Assembly: GCF_014212315.1 (NCBI RefSeq)
Contig: NZ_JACKXE010000001.1
Coordinates: 3,720,001-3,784,000, forward strand
DNA from: Nocardioides luti
GTDB taxonomy: Bacteria; Actinomycetota; Actinomycetes; Propionibacteriales; Nocardioidaceae
Direction: 5' to 3'
Length of the DNA: 64,000 nt
This document shows, in pieces, positions 44,135 through 55,426 of this stretch. The notes under the pieces are model-generated. The model did not search any database, had not been told where the DNA came from, and was given only the letters and a program-made list of their open reading frames with translations. A program made the translations under genes and the position numbers. How positions within the stretch are numbered: position 1 is the first letter of the stretch; each line of letters opens with the position of its first letter.

Positions 44135-44922
44135 CCGGCCTGTTGCTGCCCCTCGAGGGGTCCGAGATCGAGATCGGCAAGCACGTCGAGCGCACGATCG
44201 GCGGCTTCACCTTCAACCTCGACACGATCTGGGCGACCGCCGTCGCCGGCACCCTGGTGCTGATCCTGGGCTTCGTGGCGCGCAGCGCGCTCACGAAGAA
44301 GAACCCCAGCCACGTCCCCACCAAGGTGCAGCTCATCTGGGAGACGATCGTCGGCCAGGTGAACACCCAGGTCGAGGACAACCTCGGCAAGATCAACCCG
44401 TTCGTGGTCCCGCTCGCCGTCGCGCTGTTCTTCTTCATCCTCTTCGCGAACTGGCTCGAGCTGCTCCCGACCGAGCTCAACCACGACGCCCACCTGCTCC
44501 CGGCCCCCACGGCCGACACCAACCTCACCTACGCCATGGCGCTGATGGTGATGGTCGGCGTCTGGACCTACGGCATCCGGCAGAAGGGCGTGAAGGGCTA
44601 CTTCAAGCACTTCCTCGAGCCCTTCCCGATCCTGCTCCCGCTCAACATCCTCGAAGAGCTCATCAAGCCGCTCACGCTGGCGCTGCGACTCTTCGGCAAC
44701 ATCTTCGCCGGTGGCATCATGCTCGCCCTGATCGCGCTGATGCCGGCCTACCTCCTGTGGGCCCCCAACCTGATCTGGAAGCTGTTCGACATGGCGATCG
44801 GCGGCATCCAGGCCTTCATCTTCGCGCTGCTCACCGTCCTCTACTTCGGCATGGCCGGAGCGGGCCACGGCGAGCACGAGGACGAGCACGCCGACGAGGA
44901 AACCCCCGCACTTGCGCACTGA
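44131..44922 (+). CDS. atpB: ATP synthase F0 subunit a
   Basis: A 263-residue membrane subunit forming the proton half-channels. The essential arginine is in LTLALRLFGNIFAGG (near 188), with five or six spans. The C-terminal tail is His/Glu/Asp-rich (GHGEHEDEHADEE), an unusual acidic cytoplasmic or outer tail. Followed by a hairpin and a strong ribosome site for atpE. Confidence 0.97.
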   Translation: MTGLLLPLEGSEIEIGKHVERTIGGFTFNLDTIWATAVAGTLVLILGFVARSALTKKNPSHVPTKVQLIWETIVGQVNTQVEDNLGKINPFVVPLAVALFFFILFANWLELLPTELNHDAHLLPAPTADTNLTYAMALMVMVGVWTYGIRQKGVKGYFKHFLEPFPILLPLNILEELIKPLTLALRLFGNIFAGGIMLALIALMPAYLLWAPNLIWKLFDMAIGGIQAFIFALLTVLYFGMAGAGHGEHEDEHADEETPALAH

Positions 44923-44962
44923 CCGGCCCATCCGGTCCGGCGCACGACCAGGTAAGTGAAAA

Positions 44963-44978
44963 GCACCGCACGCGGTGC
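44963..44978 (+). promoter_or_regulatory. Intercistronic hairpin ahead of atpE
   Basis: GCACCG-CACG-CGGTGC forms a perfect 6-bp stem, followed by AAGGAGAG 5 bp before the atpE ATG. A processing or translation-enhancing site would suit the c subunit, needed in about ten copies. Confidence 0.55.
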
Positions 44979-44982
44979 GTAA

Positions 44983-45258
<276 letters not shown>

Positions 45259-45304
45259 CGAAGCCCGAACCCACACCGCACCGCCTGACACAAAGGATCC
45301 GTAG

Positions 45305-45846
<542 letters not shown>

Positions 45847-45847
<1 letters not shown>

Positions 45848-46668
45848 TGCAGGGTGCGATGCAGGGTTCGTCGGCCGACTCGCTGGCTCGTCTGACCGAC
45901 GCGCTGGGCACGGCGATCGAGGGCGGCGCCGACGGCGCGGCCCTCGGCGAGGGGCTCTTCGGTGCTGCCGACGTGCTGCGGGCCCAGCCCGCGCTGCGTC
46001 GTGCGACCACCGACCCGTCCATGCCGGCCGAGGCCAAGCGGGCGCTCGCCACCGGGGTGTTCGGCAGTCACCTGGATGCCGCCGCCACGGAGATCGTCGG
46101 CACCGCCGCCGGTCTGCGGTGGACGCGCAGCAGCGACCTCGGTGCCGCGCTGGAGCAGCTCGGTGTCGTGGCGCTGGTCAAGGCCGGCGACGCGAAGGGC
46201 GAGGGCGACCGGATCGAGGACGAGCTGTTCGCCTTCGGTCGCGCCGTCACCGAGAACCACGACCTGCGTGACGCGCTGTCCGACCCGGGCCGCTCGGACG
46301 CGGACAAGCAGGCGCTGGTCCGTGGCCTGCTCGAGGGTCGTGCCAGCGACGGGAGCATCCGCCTCGCGGAGCGCTCGGTCTCCGGTGCGCACCTCACGGT
46401 GACCCGGGCCATCGGCGAGTACGCCAAGATCGCCGCCGGCACCCGCAACCGCCTCGTCGCGCTGGTCCGGGCCGCCCGCCCGCTCGGCGACGACGAGCAG
46501 CAGCGCCTCGGCGAGGTCCTCTCGCGCCAGTACGACCGCCCCGTGCACATCAACGTCGTGGTGGAGCCGGCCCTGGTCGGCGGCGTCCGCGTCGAGATCG
46601 GTGACCAGGTCATCGACGGCACGATCGCCAGCAGGCTCGACGACGCCCGCCGTCGTCTCGTCGGCTGA
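45847..46668 (+). CDS. atpH: ATP synthase F1 subunit delta
   Basis: A 273-residue delta subunit, long compared with E. coli (177) but normal for Streptomyces-type actinobacteria. The C-terminal half has the OSCP signature ([30 protein letters not shown] split by strands). It joins the alpha crown to subunit b. ATG45847 is used; a GTG three bases earlier is possible. Confidence 0.94.
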
Positions 46669-46727
46669 TCCGGTTCGACCAGCTCAACCACAATTTTTCG
46701 CAGACTGAGAAGAGAGTAGGGACGAAG

Positions 46728-48365
46728 ATGACGGAGCTCACGATCCGTCCGGAGGAAATCCGCGACGCGCTGCAGAAGTACGTCGCCGACTACAAGCCCG
46801 AGGGTGCCAGCCGCGAAGAGGTCGGCACCGTTGCGGAGGCCGGCGACGGCATCGCGCGGGTGACCGGTCTTCCGTCGGCCATGGCCAACGAGCTGCTGGA
46901 GTTCGAGGACGGCACGCTGGGCCTCGCCCTGAACCTCGACACCCGCGAGATCGGCGTCGTCGTCCTCGGTGACTTCGACAAGATCGAGGAGGGCCAGACG
47001 GTCCGCCGCACCGGCGAGATCCTCTCGGTCCCCGTGGGCGACAACTTCCTCGGCCGGGTCGTCGACCCGCTCGGCACCCCGATCGACGGCCTCGGCGACA
47101 TCGAGTCCGACACCCGGCGTGCCCTGGAGCTCCAGGCCCCGACGGTGATGGACCGCAAGTCGGTGCACGAGCCGCTCGCCACCGGCATCAAGGCCATCGA
47201 CTCGATGACCCCGATCGGCCGCGGCCAGCGCCAGCTCATCATCGGTGACCGCGCGACCGGCAAGTCGACGATCGCGATCGACACGATCATCAACCAGAAG
47301 CAGAACTGGGAGTCGGGCGACCCGACGAAGCAGGTCCGCTGCATCTACGTCGCCATCGGCCAGAAGGGCTCGACCATCGCCTCCGTGCGTGGCGCCCTCG
47401 AGGAGGCCGGCGCGCTCGAGTACACCACCATCGTGGCCTCGCCCGCGTCCGACTCCGCCGGCTTCAAGTACCTCGCCCCCTACACGGGCTCGGCCATCGG
47501 CCAGCAGTGGATGTACGACGGCAAGCACGTCCTCATCGTGTTCGACGACCTGACCAAGCAGGCCGAGGCGTACCGCGCCGTGTCGCTGCTGCTGCGTCGC
47601 CCGCCGGGCCGCGAGGCCTACCCGGGTGACGTCTTCTACCTGCACAGCCGGCTGCTCGAGCGCTGCGCGAAGCTCAGCGACGCGCTCGGCTCGGGCTCGA
47701 TGACCGGCCTGCCGATCATCGAGACCAAGGCCAACGACGTGTCGGCGTACATCCCGACCAACGTCATCTCGATCACCGACGGCCAGATCTTCCTGCAGTC
47801 GGACCTGTTCGCGGCCAACCAGCGCCCCGCCATCGACGTGGGTGTCTCGGTCTCGCGCGTGGGTGGTGCCGCCATGACGAAGGCCATGAAGGCCGTCACC
47901 GGCTCGCTCAAGGTCGACCTGGCGCAGTTCCGCGCCATGGAGGCGTTCGCGATGTTCGCCTCGGACCTCGACGCCGCGTCGCGCCAGCAGCTGGACCGCG
48001 GGCAGCGCCTGATGGCCCTGCTCAAGCAGCCCGCGTACTCGCCGTACCCGCTCGAGGAGATGACCGCCTCGCTGTGGCTCGGCACCACGGGTCGCCTGGA
48101 CAAGGTCCCGGCCGACGACGTGCTGCGCTTCGAGCACGAGTTCCTCGACTACCTGCGTCGCTCGCACGAGGGCGTCCTCGCGGCGATCCGCGAGACGCAG
48201 AAGTTCGAGGACGACACGGCGAGCTCGCTCGAGAGCGCCTACGACTCCTTCCTCGACCAGTTCGAGACCTCGGAGGGTGGCTCGATCAAGGTCGGCCACG
48301 AGCCCGAGGTCGAGGCGCTGGAGGACGAGGACCAGGAGCAGATCGTCAAGCAGAAGCGGGGCTGA
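46728..48365 (+). CDS. atpA: ATP synthase F1 subunit alpha
   Basis: A 545-residue non-catalytic nucleotide-binding subunit. Walker A is GDRATGKST (near 170), and the arginine finger is in SVSRVGG. The C-terminal extension of some 35 residues is acidic ([17 protein letters not shown]), resembling the regulatory tail of mycobacterial alpha. The 59-bp leader before it is unusually AT-rich for this genome, with AAGAGAGTAGGG as ribosome site. Confidence 0.98.
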   Translation: MTELTIRPEEIRDALQKYVADYKPEGASREEVGTVAEAGDGIARVTGLPSAMANELLEFEDGTLGLALNLDTREIGVVVLGDFDKIEEGQTVRRTGEILSVPVGDNFLGRVVDPLGTPIDGLGDIESDTRRALELQAPTVMDRKSVHEPLATGIKAIDSMTPIGRGQRQLIIGDRATGKSTIAIDTIINQKQNWESGDPTKQVRCIYVAIGQKGSTIASVRGALEEAGALEYTTIVASPASDSAGFKYLAPYTGSAIGQQWMYDGKHVLIVFDDLTKQAEAYRAVSLLLRRPPGREAYPGDVFYLHSRLLERCAKLSDALGSGSMTGLPIIETKANDVSAYIPTNVISITDGQIFLQSDLFAANQRPAIDVGVSVSRVGGAAMTKAMKAVTGSLKVDLAQFRAMEAFAMFASDLDAASRQQLDRGQRLMALLKQPAYSPYPLEEMTASLWLGTTGRLDKVPADDVLRFEHEFLDYLRRSHEGVLAAIRETQKFEDDTASSLESAYDSFLDQFETSEGGSIKVGHEPEVEALEDEDQEQIVKQKRG

Positions 48366-48368
48366 CCC

Positions 48369-50760
<2,392 letters not shown>

Positions 50761-50761
<1 letters not shown>

Positions 50762-51159
50762 TGGCGTCGGAAGGCGACCAGCTGCAGGTGGAGCTCGTCG
50801 CGGCCGACCGGACCGTGTGGTCCGGTCAGGCCTCGATGGTCGTCGCCAAGACGGCGGAGGGTGACATCGGCGTGCTGCGCAACCACGCGCCGCTGCTCTC
50901 CCTGCTCGTCGAGGGCCTCGTGGAGATCGACGCCGTGGAGGGTGACCGCCTCGTGGCCGCCGTCGACGGTGGCTTCCTGTCGGTCGCGAACAACCGCGTG
51001 TCGATCCTCTCGGAGAACGCCGTGCTGGCCGCGGACATCGACGTCGAGGCCGCTCGCGCGGCCCTCGAGGAGGCCAACGCGGCCGACTCCGACGACGAGG
51101 ACGCGGCCGCTCGGGGCCGGGCCGCCCAGGCCCGGATCCGGGCTGCGGAACGGGTCTGA
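50761..51159 (+). CDS. atpC: ATP synthase F1 subunit epsilon
   Basis: A 132-residue epsilon: N-terminal beta-barrel (about 5-90) with VRNHAPLLSLL-type motif (LRNHAPLL) and a C-terminal helical domain (ARAALEEANAADSDDEDAAARGR), acidic in its hairpin, which regulates ATP hydrolysis. Start overlaps the atpD stop. Confidence 0.96.
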
Positions 51160-51243
51160 CCCCGGCGTCCACCTCCCGGGCCCGGTCGCTACAGTGGGCG
51201 CCCTCCGGTGCGCACCACGGCGTGCCGAGTCGGGAGGGGACGC

Positions 51244-51687
51244 ATGCCGGTCTGGCAGTGGCTGCTCGACACGGCCGGCGCCCTGCTCCTGCTCGTCCTG
51301 CTCTACGGCGTCGCGCTGATCGTGCGGCGCCGTGTGCTCTCCCGCAACGGTGGCACCTTCGAGCTCTCCTACCGCGTCCGTCCCGAGAGGGCCGGGCGCG
51401 GTTGGCTTCTCGGGCTCGGTCGCTACTCGGGGGAGACCCTCGAGTGGTTCCGCATCTTCTCGCTCTCGCCACGCCCCAAGCGGTCCTGGCCGCGGGCGCG
51501 GCTGGCCTACGGCGACCGGCGCGAGCCCGAGGGCGTCGAGCAGATGTCGCTCTACCCCGACCACGTCGTGGTCTGCTGCATGACGCCCGACGGCGAGGTC
51601 GAGCTGGCCATGGGCCCCTCCTCGCTGATGGGCTTCCAGGCCTGGCTCGAGGCCGGTCCTCCCGGAGGGACGGCCCGCCCCCGCTGA
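51244..51687 (+). CDS. DUF2550 membrane protein
   Basis: A 147-residue protein: one N-terminal transmembrane helix (about 8-28), then a cytoplasmic beta-rich PH-like domain (FELSYRVRP, GWLLGLGRYSG, LEWFRIFSLSPRP). DUF2550 genes follow atpC in most actinobacteria (Rv1312 in M. tuberculosis). Function unknown. A TACAGT at 51190-51195 might provide a separate promoter. GGGAGGGG lies 6 bp before the ATG. Confidence 0.88.
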   Translation: MPVWQWLLDTAGALLLLVLLYGVALIVRRRVLSRNGGTFELSYRVRPERAGRGWLLGLGRYSGETLEWFRIFSLSPRPKRSWPRARLAYGDRREPEGVEQMSLYPDHVVVCCMTPDGEVELAMGPSSLMGFQAWLEAGPPGGTARPR

Positions 51688-51721
51688 CCGGTCGTCCGAC
51701 CGCGTGCGATGGACTGGTCCC

Positions 51722-52888
51722 GTGCCGTCCGTGATCCCCGCCCGCAACGCGGTCGCCCTGACCTTCGGCCTCAACGGCCTGTGCTTCGCGACCCTGGTCT
51801 CGAGGATCCCGGACGTCCGGTCCGACCTCGGGCTCGACAACGGCGACCTGGGCCTCCTGCTGCTGGCGATCGCGGCGGGCTCGGTGCTGGCCCTCCCGTC
51901 GAGCGGGCGCCTCATCGAGCGCGGCAGCGCGGCCGGGGTGGTCCGGCTGGGCGCGGTGTTCGCCGCCGGCGGCCTGCTCGTCGCCGCCGTCGGCGCGGGG
52001 GTGGTCGCCTCGACCGTCCTCTGCGCCCTGGGGCTGTTCGCCTACGGCATCGGCATCGGCATCTGGGACGTGGCCATGAACGTCGAGGGCGCCGAGGTCG
52101 AGCGGCAGCTGGCCCGCACCGTGATGCCGCGCTTCCACGCCGGCTGGAGCGTCGGCAGCATCGTCGGGGCCGGGATCGGCATCCCGATGGCCGCGCTGCA
52201 CGTGCCGATGCCGGTGCACCTGGGCGGTCTGGCCCTGCTCTCGCTCGGCGTCGTCTGGGTCGTGTCCCGGGCGTTCCTCCCTCCGGTCCCCGCGCCGGAG
52301 GTGCCGGTCGTCCACCGCTCGGCGTGGCTCGAGCCGCGAACCCTCGCCGTCGGCGTCATGGTGCTGTCCTTCGCCGTGGTCGAGGGGTCCGCCAACGACT
52401 GGCTGGCGCTCGCGCTGATCGACGGGTACGACGCCCGCCACTGGGTCGGGGTGGCCGGCTTCTCCCTGTTCGTGACCGCGATGACGATCGGCCGGCTGGT
52501 CGGGCCGGTGGCGCTCGACCGCTTCGGCCGGGCGCCGGTCCTGTGGGGCACGTCCGGGGTCGCGGCCGCGGGCGTGCTGCTGGTCGTGCTGGGCGGCAGC
52601 GCCCCGGTTGCGGCGACCGGCATCGTGCTCTGGGGGCTCGGGGCGGCCCTGGGCTTCCCGGTGGGGATGAGCGCCGCGGCCGACGACCCGGTCCGCTCGG
52701 CGGCCCGGGTCAGCGTGGTGTCGACGATCGGCTACGCGGCGTTCCTGGCCGGGCCGCCGCTGCTCGGCCAGCTCGGCAACCACGTGGGCACGCTCGACTC
52801 GCTGCTGGCCATCGCCGCCCTCATGGCGCCCGCCGCGCTCACGGTCTTCGCCGCCCGCGAGTCGGGCTCGCGGCAGCGCACTGCCTGA
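51722..52888 (+). CDS. Major facilitator superfamily transporter
   Basis: A 388-residue MFS permease with about 12 hydrophobic helices; the A-type loop DRFGRAP between helices 8 and 9 and RLIERGSAAG between 2 and 3 are visible, and VEGAEVERQL with MPRFHAGWSVGS is typical of the sugar/fucose-permease-like YbjJ group. Substrate unknown. GTG51722 is used; a GTG at 51704 would add six residues. No Shine-Dalgarno site. Confidence 0.88.
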   Translation: MPSVIPARNAVALTFGLNGLCFATLVSRIPDVRSDLGLDNGDLGLLLLAIAAGSVLALPSSGRLIERGSAAGVVRLGAVFAAGGLLVAAVGAGVVASTVLCALGLFAYGIGIGIWDVAMNVEGAEVERQLARTVMPRFHAGWSVGSIVGAGIGIPMAALHVPMPVHLGGLALLSLGVVWVVSRAFLPPVPAPEVPVVHRSAWLEPRTLAVGVMVLSFAVVEGSANDWLALALIDGYDARHWVGVAGFSLFVTAMTIGRLVGPVALDRFGRAPVLWGTSGVAAAGVLLVVLGGSAPVAATGIVLWGLGAALGFPVGMSAAADDPVRSAARVSVVSTIGYAAFLAGPPLLGQLGNHVGTLDSLLAIAALMAPAALTVFAARESGSRQRTA

Positions 52889-52897
52889 CGCCGGGTC

Positions 52898-53668
52898 CTA
52901 CTCGGGCTCGAGCCCGTCCTGCACCGACGTGATGAGCGTGACGACCGCCTGCAGGTAGGCCTCCACCCGCGACTCCTCGGCCACCACCATGGCCACCGGC
53001 ACCACGAGGACGACGTCGCTGACGACGCCCTCCGCGCTGTCGTCGTCCCCGCTGGTGTCGTCCTCGTCCTCCCCGGCACCCTCCCAGGCCGAGATCTCCA
53101 TCTCCTCGACGTCGCGCACGACGACGTGCAGGGCGATCCCGTGGAGGCGGGCCCGCCGGGCGGCGAACTCCTCGTCGTCCAGCAGCACGCCGAGCGCGGC
53201 CTCCCACGCCTCGTCGGTGGTCGCGACCAGCGGGAGGCCCGGGTCGTCCCCGGCGTCGTCGTCGGGGCGCCACGAGGTCTCGACGCCGACCGGCACCTGC
53301 CTGCTCTTCCACTGCAGGGTCAGGCCGACCTGCTCGAGGTCGGTCAGGAAGCCCGCGACGAGCAGGTGCTCGGCCTCCGCCCAGGCCCAGTCGTCGGGAT
53401 CGAGGGGGCCACCGGCCGACAGCACGTGCTCGTAGCGCGAGCGTCCGCTGGCCACCACCGCGGCCGCGAGCCACTCGGCGGTGTCGCCGGCGTGCGAGGG
53501 CGGGACGGTGCAGGCGGTCAGCAGCTGGCGGACCTTGTCCTCGACGAGGTCGAGGAACTCCTCGGACTCGCCGGACTCGACCAGCACCGCCTCGAGCCGC
53601 GGCACGGTGCGGTCGTCGGCGACCCCGCCGAGGACGTCGACGAGCTCCCAGAAGCGTGCGGACTCCAT
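52898..53668 (-). CDS. Acidic hypothetical protein
   Basis: A 256-residue acidic soluble protein, starting MESARFWELVDVLGG. The FWELVD start followed by a helical half recalls DUF4240-type proteins, but the rest does not let me assign it. A highly acidic low-complexity stretch (GEDEDDTSGDDDSAEG, about 202-217) separates two domains. It lies 1 bp after the cobalamin adenosyltransferase gene on the same strand, so cotranscribed; no functional link is evident. Confidence 0.7.
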   Translation of the reverse strand: MESARFWELVDVLGGVADDRTVPRLEAVLVESGESEEFLDLVEDKVRQLLTACTVPPSHAGDTAEWLAAAVVASGRSRYEHVLSAGGPLDPDDWAWAEAEHLLVAGFLTDLEQVGLTLQWKSRQVPVGVETSWRPDDDAGDDPGLPLVATTDEAWEAALGVLLDDEEFAARRARLHGIALHVVVRDVEEMEISAWEGAGEDEDDTSGDDDSAEGVVSDVVLVVPVAMVVAEESRVEAYLQAVVTLITSVQDGLEPE

Positions 53669-53669
53669 C

Positions 53670-54260
53670 TCAGCCCTCGCCGCGCTGGCCGCGCTCCCCG
53701 CCGGGCACCCAGAGCACGTCGCCCTGCTCGCGGTTCGCGTGGCGGGCCAGGATGAAGAGCAGGTCGGAGAGGCGGTTCAGGTAGGTGATCGCGAGCGGGT
53801 TCATCGTCGCGGCGTGCTCCGCATGGGCGGCCCAGGCCGACCGCTCGGCACGGCGTACGACAGTGCGCGCGACGTGGAGCAGCGCGCCCCCGTGGGTGCC
53901 GCCATTGAGGATGAAGGAGCGCAGGTTGGGCAGCGTCTCGTTGTAGTGGTCGCACCACTGCTCGAGCCGGTCGACGTAGTCCTGCTCGATGCGCAGCGGC
54001 GGGAACTCCGGCTCCGCGACGACCGGGGTGCAGAAGTCGGCACCCACGTCGAAGAGGTCGTTCTGCACGTGCGTGAGCACCTGCACCACGTGGTCGTCGA
54101 GGTCGCCCTGCGCCAGCGCCAGGCCCAGGTGGGCGTTCGCCTCGTCGACGTCGGCGTAGGCGTGCAGCCGGAGGTCGTTCTTGGTGGTGAGGCTCATGTC
54201 GCCGAGGCGGGTCTCGCCGGCGTCGCCGGTGCGGGTGTAGATCCGGGTGAGGTTGACCAT
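53670..54260 (-). CDS. Cob(I)alamin adenosyltransferase, PduO type
   Basis: A 196-residue trimeric ATP:cob(I)alamin adenosyltransferase. ATP-binding N-terminus TRIYTRTGDAGETRLGD (4-20), and C-terminal RTVVRRAERSA and NRLSDLLFILARHAN. It makes adenosylcobalamin, the cofactor of the MeaA mutase encoded at 55427. In mycobacteria the same gene (Rv1314c) also follows the atp operon. Leaderless start, see the bidirectional element. Confidence 0.95.
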   Translation of the reverse strand: MVNLTRIYTRTGDAGETRLGDMSLTTKNDLRLHAYADVDEANAHLGLALAQGDLDDHVVQVLTHVQNDLFDVGADFCTPVVAEPEFPPLRIEQDYVDRLEQWCDHYNETLPNLRSFILNGGTHGGALLHVARTVVRRAERSAWAAHAEHAATMNPLAITYLNRLSDLLFILARHANREQGDVLWVPGGERGQRGEG

Positions 54261-54265
54261 GCAGC

Positions 54266-54272
54266 GAGACTA
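54266..54272. promoter_or_regulatory. Shared bidirectional -10 element in an 18-bp divergent gap
   Basis: The two ATGs at 54260 (minus) and 54279 (plus) are separated by only 18 bp. On the minus strand TAGTCT (54272-54267) is 6 bp from its ATG. On the plus strand GAGACT (54266-54271), with the key A2 and T6, is 7 bp from the other. Both transcripts would be leaderless and the two promoters mutually exclusive. Confidence 0.5.
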
Positions 54273-54278
54273 GTGGCC

Positions 54279-54908
54279 ATGCCCCGGTCCCGGTTCGCGC
54301 TCCCCGTCCTGCTCGCGCTCCCCGGACTGGCCCTCGCGGTGGCCGGGCTCTTCCACCCGCACCACCTCACGTACGCGACGTCCGAGCGCTGGTGGACCCT
54401 GCACGTCCCCGGCCTGCTGGTCTTCCCCCTCGTGGGGCTGGCGCTGGCCCACCTCGTCCGCGGGCGGCGCGACGCCGTGGCCTGGGTGGTCCGGCTGACG
54501 GCGTACGCCTATGCCACGTTCTACTCCGCGCTCGACGTCATCAGCGGCATCGGCGCGGGCTACGTCACCCACGAGCTCGGTCCCGGCGCCGCACGTCCCG
54601 AGGCCGTCAGCCTGATGTTCCGGATCGGCACCGACCTCGGTCGGGTGGGGGAGTACGCCCTGCTCGCCTGCGTCGTGGTGCTCGCCGTCGACCAGGTCGT
54701 CCGGCTCGGCGTGCGGGCACTGCCGGGGCTGCTGCTGGTGCCCGGGGCCTGGCTCGTGCACGTCGGGCACATCTTCGCGCCGCAGGGCGTCGCCGGCACG
54801 GCGCTGCTCGGCGTGGCCACCGGCTGGCTCGCCTGGGTCGCCGCGACGCGGGGCGCCGTCCCGACCCACCGGACAACTCGCCGTCGGGACGCAACCCAAT
54901 CGGGGTGA
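54279..54908 (+). CDS. Integral membrane protein, function unknown
   Basis: A 209-residue protein with about six hydrophobic segments (about 5-25, 39-58, 68-90, 115-140, 145-165, 170-190). FHPHHLTYATSERWWTLH in the first loop is His-rich, suggesting a metal or haem site, though this is a guess. No family recognised. It is divergent from the cobalamin adenosyltransferase gene. Confidence 0.7.
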   Translation: MPRSRFALPVLLALPGLALAVAGLFHPHHLTYATSERWWTLHVPGLLVFPLVGLALAHLVRGRRDAVAWVVRLTAYAYATFYSALDVISGIGAGYVTHELGPGAARPEAVSLMFRIGTDLGRVGEYALLACVVVLAVDQVVRLGVRALPGLLLVPGAWLVHVGHIFAPQGVAGTALLGVATGWLAWVAATRGAVPTHRTTRRRDATQSG

Positions 54909-54927
54909 TGCGCGTCATAGTGGGTAC
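54903..54927 (+). promoter_or_regulatory. Sigma-F/sigma-B-type promoter upstream of the second STAS gene
   Basis: GGGT (54903-54906, fitting GNNT), 15 bp, GGGTAC (54922-54927), 60 bp upstream of the STAS start. The -10 is exact; the -35 fits only the loose consensus. Confidence 0.5.
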
Positions 54928-54986
54928 AGAGGCGTCATCGACATCGACGACCGCGGTTTCTCTGGGCCACGGGGGATGAGGCAACG

Positions 54987-55295
54987 ATGGACATCATGAC
55001 CGACGGAGCGACACTGGTCCTGAGCGGCGACTTCGACGTGCGCAGCACGTGGGAGGTGCGCAACGCCCTCTACGAGCACCTCGAGGGCCACGACGAGGAC
55101 GTCGTCATCGACATGACCGACGTGAACGCCGTCGATGTGACCGCGCTCAAGGTGCTGGCCGTCGCCACCCGGCAGGCCGTCCGCGCCGGGCACCACCTCA
55201 CGCTGCGCGGCTGCTCTCCCGCCGTACGCCGGATGCTGCACCTGTCGCGGCTGATCCGCGTGCTCGAGGTCGAGCGCCAGGCCGTCAGCGCCTAG
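54987..55295 (+). CDS. STAS-domain anti-anti-sigma factor
   Basis: A 102-residue STAS domain (TLVLSGDFDVRSTWEVRNAL; VVIDMTDVNAVDVTALKVL). Thr52 in VDVTAL sits where SpoIIAA/RsbV carry their phosphorylated Ser, so the protein is switchable. A likely partner is the RsbW-like factor at 9142. Compare the acceptor-less STAS protein at 16971. Start has GAGGCAACG upstream. Confidence 0.85.
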   Translation: MDIMTDGATLVLSGDFDVRSTWEVRNALYEHLEGHDEDVVIDMTDVNAVDVTALKVLAVATRQAVRAGHHLTLRGCSPAVRRMLHLSRLIRVLEVERQAVSA

Positions 55296-55336
55296 TCTCG
55301 ACACGGTCGGTGCGCGACCTGCTCGACCACCGAGGA
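55295..55336. repeat. Dispersed intergenic element, copy 2
   Basis: GTCTCGACACGG (55295-55306) and CCTGCTCGACC (55318-55328) followed by ACCGAGGA, the same two blocks as at 18113-18170 but with a shorter middle. It begins at the last base of the STAS stop codon. Confidence 0.55.
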
Positions 55337-55390
55337 CGGGGCGGCGCCCGAGATGTGTTCCACGTGTCGGATGTCCCACACGCCAGACTC

Positions 55391-55420
55391 GTGACCCGCC
55401 GGTAACCCACGTCCTACGCT
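55391..55420 (+). promoter_or_regulatory. meaA promoter, leaderless
   Basis: GTGACC (55391-55396), 18 bp, TACGCT (55415-55420), 6 bp, ATG at 55427: +1 is the start codon. Confidence 0.6.
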
Positions 55421-55426
55421 CACCCC

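Noticed and set aside
52903-52918. CGGGCTCGAGCCCG palindrome as a terminator for the MFS gene
   Set aside because: Falls inside the coding end of the convergent hypothetical gene and is explained by Glu/Pro codons; too little evidence.
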